From NCBI RefSeq assembly GCF_049651205.1, contig NZ_JBASBR010000012.1:62001-126000 (forward strand): a stretch of 64,000 nucleotides of DNA, in the 5' to 3' direction. The stretch is from Castellaniella sp049651205. Lineage in GTDB: Bacteria > Pseudomonadota > Gammaproteobacteria > Burkholderiales > Burkholderiaceae_B. A program made the position numbers and the translations under genes. Positions within the stretch are counted from its first letter, which is position 1. Every line of letters begins with the position of its first letter. Under the pieces are notes generated by a model. It had not been told where the DNA came from. It did no database searches and saw only the letters and a list, made by a program, of their open reading frames with translations. Positions 62,422 through 64,000 of the stretch are shown here, piece by piece.

Positions 62422-62634
62422 TCAAATAACTTTGATCATTGACGCTTGAGGGCCTTTCTGCCCTTGCTTTGCTACAAACGATACGCGCTGATTTTCTTCA
62501 AGGCTCTTGTGGCCCTCCGCGCCCTGGATGTCGCTGTAGTGTGCGAAGAGGTCCTTGCCACCTGATTCGGGCATGATAAAGCCGAATCCCTTGTCGTTGT
62601 TGAACCACTTCACGATGCCGATTTCTGTATTCAA
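62422..62634 (-). CDS. Cold-shock (CspA-family) RNA chaperone
   Basis: 70-aa single OB-fold protein. RNP1 is KGFGFI and RNP2 is LFAHYSDI (usual VFVHFSAI), after GIVKWFNNDKG. It would melt RNA structure. I chose TTG 62634 because it gives the family start MNTEIGIVKWF and AGGA lies about 8 nt upstream. An ATG at 62673 would add 13 unusual residues. It sits alone within the tRNA-Ser scar with its own terminator, so it may have come with the element. Confidence 0.88.
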   Translation of the reverse strand: MNTEIGIVKWFNNDKGFGFIMPESGGKDLFAHYSDIQGAEGHKSLEENQRVSFVAKQGQKGPQASMIKVI

Positions 62635-62860
62635 TGTAAGTCCTAAGTAGAAGGGAAAGATATCCCCGTACACACTATAGGGCCTGGGGCAATATAAAGC
62701 CAGCTCTGTTACTCAATAACGCACAGCGCCACCCCGCCCGCCAAAAAGCTGGGGCCAGCAAATAGGAGATCGCCATGCTCACTTATGCGTCCTAAACCTG
62801 CATCCTGCGCGCGATCGTTTCGCGCCGCAGGCCCACCACACGACCCTTACCCCAACACGG

Positions 62861-62899
62861 AAAAAGAAAACGGCACTCAGGATTGCCGCCTGAATGCCG
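62861..62899 (-). terminator. tRNA-Ser terminator
   Basis: On the minus strand CGGCATTCAGG and CCTGAGTGCCG form a hairpin followed by TTTTCTTTTT, 26 nt after the tRNA 3' end. Confidence 0.8.
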
Positions 62900-62924
62900 T
62901 AGCTGCTTGATTTTATTGGTGTTC

Positions 62925-63015
62925 TGGCGGACAGGGTGGGATTCGAACCCACGGTACGGGAAAACCGTACGCCTGATTTCGAGTCAGGTACATTCGACCA
63001 CTCTGCCACCTGTCC
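62925..63015 (-). tRNA. tRNA-Ser(CGA)
   Basis: 91-nt class II tRNA. Acceptor GGACAGG pairs with CCTGTCC, discriminator G, and CCA is encoded. Anticodon stem CCTGA/TCAGG holds loop CTCGAAA with anticodon CGA, reading UCG. Long variable arm TACGGTTTTCCCGTA and T loop GGTTCGAATCC fit serine tRNA. It lies beside serS, whose enzyme charges it. Confidence 0.97.
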
Positions 63016-63152
63016 GGACTTGAATGCGGTCAAGCTGCGCATTCTAGCACAAAACAGGGCGGCTACCGCGATGCGGCGCCCGGCAGAAACGCGCATCAAA
63101 CACACCGCGACCATGCCCGGGGGGGCGCCAGCCGCATGCCAGTTACGCAGCC

Positions 63153-64000
63153 TTAAGCTCGAAGCTCGGTGAGGCCACCCATGTACGGTTGCAGGGCTTC
63201 GGGCACTCGTACGCTACCATCGGCCTGTTGGTAGTTCTCGAGCACAGCCACCAAGGCACGGCCAACCGCCAACCCGGAGCCATTGAGCGTATGCAGGTAC
63301 TCGGGTTTGGCCTTGGGGCCTTCGGGGCGGAATCTTGCCTGCAGGCGCCGTGCCTGGAAATCCAGGCAATTGGACACGGAGGAGATTTCGCGCCAGGTGT
63401 TTTGAGCCGGCAGCCAGACTTCAAGATCATAAGTTTTGGCTGAACCAAAGCCCATGTCACCCGCACACAGCAGCACGACCCGATAAGGCAGGCCCAGCGC
63501 CTGCAGCACGTGCTCGGCATGGCCTACCATTTCGTCCAGCGCCAGCCAGGATTGCTCCGGATGCACGATCTGCACCATTTCGACCTTGTCGAACTGATGC
63601 TGACGGATCAGGCCACGCAGGTCGCGCCCGCCACTGCCCGCTTCCGAGCGAAAACAAGGGGTGTGGGCAGTGAGTTTGAGCGGCAAATCATGCACATCGA
63701 CGATGCGATCGCGCACGGTGCCGGTGAGGGGGATCTCGGCGGTTGAGATCAGATAAAGATCTTCGGACTGGCCTTCGTCATCCGGGGTGCTGCCCTGGCC
63801 GCCCCGGGTGACCCAAAACATGTCTTCCTTGAATTTGGGCAACTGGCCTGTGCCAAACAAGGTGGAGCTATTGACGATATAGGGGGTGTAGCACTCCTGG
63901 TAGCCATGCCGGGTGGTTTGAAGATCCAGCATGAACTGCGCCAAGGCCCGGTGCAGGCGCGCCACAGGCCCGCGCAACATCATGAAACGGGCTCCCACCA
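63153..64000 (-). CDS. serS: Seryl-tRNA synthetase, 5' end beyond window
   Basis: The C-terminal 282 residues of the class II synthetase are present. Motif 2 region TPCFRSEAGSGGRDLRGLIRQHQFDKVEMVQ and motif 3 NGSGLAVGRALVAVLENYQQADGSV are intact. The N-terminal coiled-coil arm lies outside the window. It attaches serine to the tRNA-Ser encoded 137 nt downstream. Confidence 0.97.
   Translation of the reverse strand, partial: VGARFMMLRGPVARLHRALAQFMLDLQTTRHGYQECYTPYIVNSSTLFGTGQLPKFKEDMFWVTRGGQGSTPDDEGQSEDLYLISTAEIPLTGTVRDRIVDVHDLPLKLTAHTPCFRSEAGSGGRDLRGLIRQHQFDKVEMVQIVHPEQSWLALDEMVGHAEHVLQALGLPYRVVLLCAGDMGFGSAKTYDLEVWLPAQNTWREISSVSNCLDFQARRLQARFRPEGPKAKPEYLHTLNGSGLAVGRALVAVLENYQQADGSVRVPEALQPYMGGLTELRA

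Noticed and set aside
62779..63114. Minus-strand ORF containing VAEWSNVPDSKSG
   Set aside because: This is translation of tRNA-Ser itself, a well-known false ORF.
1..64000. CRISPR arrays, rRNA genes, intact insertion sequences or prophage modules
   Set aside because: No regularly spaced repeats, rRNA sequence, transposase or phage structural genes were found by reading the window.

Overview
The window is a gene-dense piece of a betaproteobacterial chromosome, most likely Alcaligenaceae (Bordetella/Pusillimonas/Alcaligenes relatives). I base this on the moderately high G+C, the housekeeping order gyrA-serC-pheA-hisC-tyrA-aroA-cmk-rpsA-ihfB next to ompA-ubiG-gph, the acpS-nagZ-uvrC-pgsA run, and protein signatures. 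It suggests a respiratory, facultatively anaerobic, osmotically versatile cell. No database search was possible.

Region 1 (1-8.4 kb): the 3'-truncated DAHP synthase gene aroG, on the minus strand, sits behind a leader peptide rich in Phe and Tyr and a terminator, the layout of a transcription attenuator. Diverging from it is an EhuBCDA-type ABC importer. It meets, tail to tail, an ectoine/hydroxyectoine operon ectR-ectA-ectB-ectC-ectD led by a MarR-type regulator. Region 2 (8.4-17.6 kb): micro-aerobic and anaerobic respiration. It holds a copper nitrite reductase with an extra N-terminal cupredoxin domain, a four-cysteine FNR, the ccoNOQPGH cbb3 oxidase cluster, ccoS, and a CcoI-related membrane protein that has lost every cytosolic ATPase domain. 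Two perfect FNR boxes sit 41.5 bp upstream of the inferred start sites.

Region 3 (17.6-28.3 kb): aceA, queF, pgsA-uvrC-nagZ-acpS, orn, an M48 protease, rsgA, a Nudix hydrolase and rplS. Region 4 (28.3-40.3 kb): a 30-residue hydrophobic peptide gene behind two tandem LexA boxes, a 1-Cys peroxiredoxin, etfBA with a large acyl-CoA dehydrogenase, a deacetylase-family enzyme, mltB, cysM, a ComEA-like protein, and the LPS genes hldD, hldA, lapB and lapA. Region 5 (40.4-54 kb): ihfB, rpsA, cmk, aroA, tyrA, hisC, pheA, serC and gyrA, many with 1-8 bp overlaps, then ompA, ubiG and gph in the opposite direction. Together with aroG this window holds the entry point and the terminal Phe/Tyr branches of aromatic synthesis.

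Region 6 (54-61 kb): sstT, meso-diaminopimelate dehydrogenase, a DUF924 protein, an EamA exporter, an AhpD-like protein, a two-piece lipoate-protein ligase and a DHA2-type MFS exporter. Region 7 (61-63 kb): a 1.8-kb scar between a 62-bp 3' fragment of tRNA-Ser(CGA) and the intact tRNA gene. It holds an amber-interrupted ORF, little-recognised sequence and a cold-shock gene, and looks like a decayed integrative element. The window ends inside serS.

The observations most worth follow-up are the double-LexA micropeptide, the ATPase-less CcoI relative, the aroG attenuator, and the paired palindromes upstream of ehuB/aroG and aceA.
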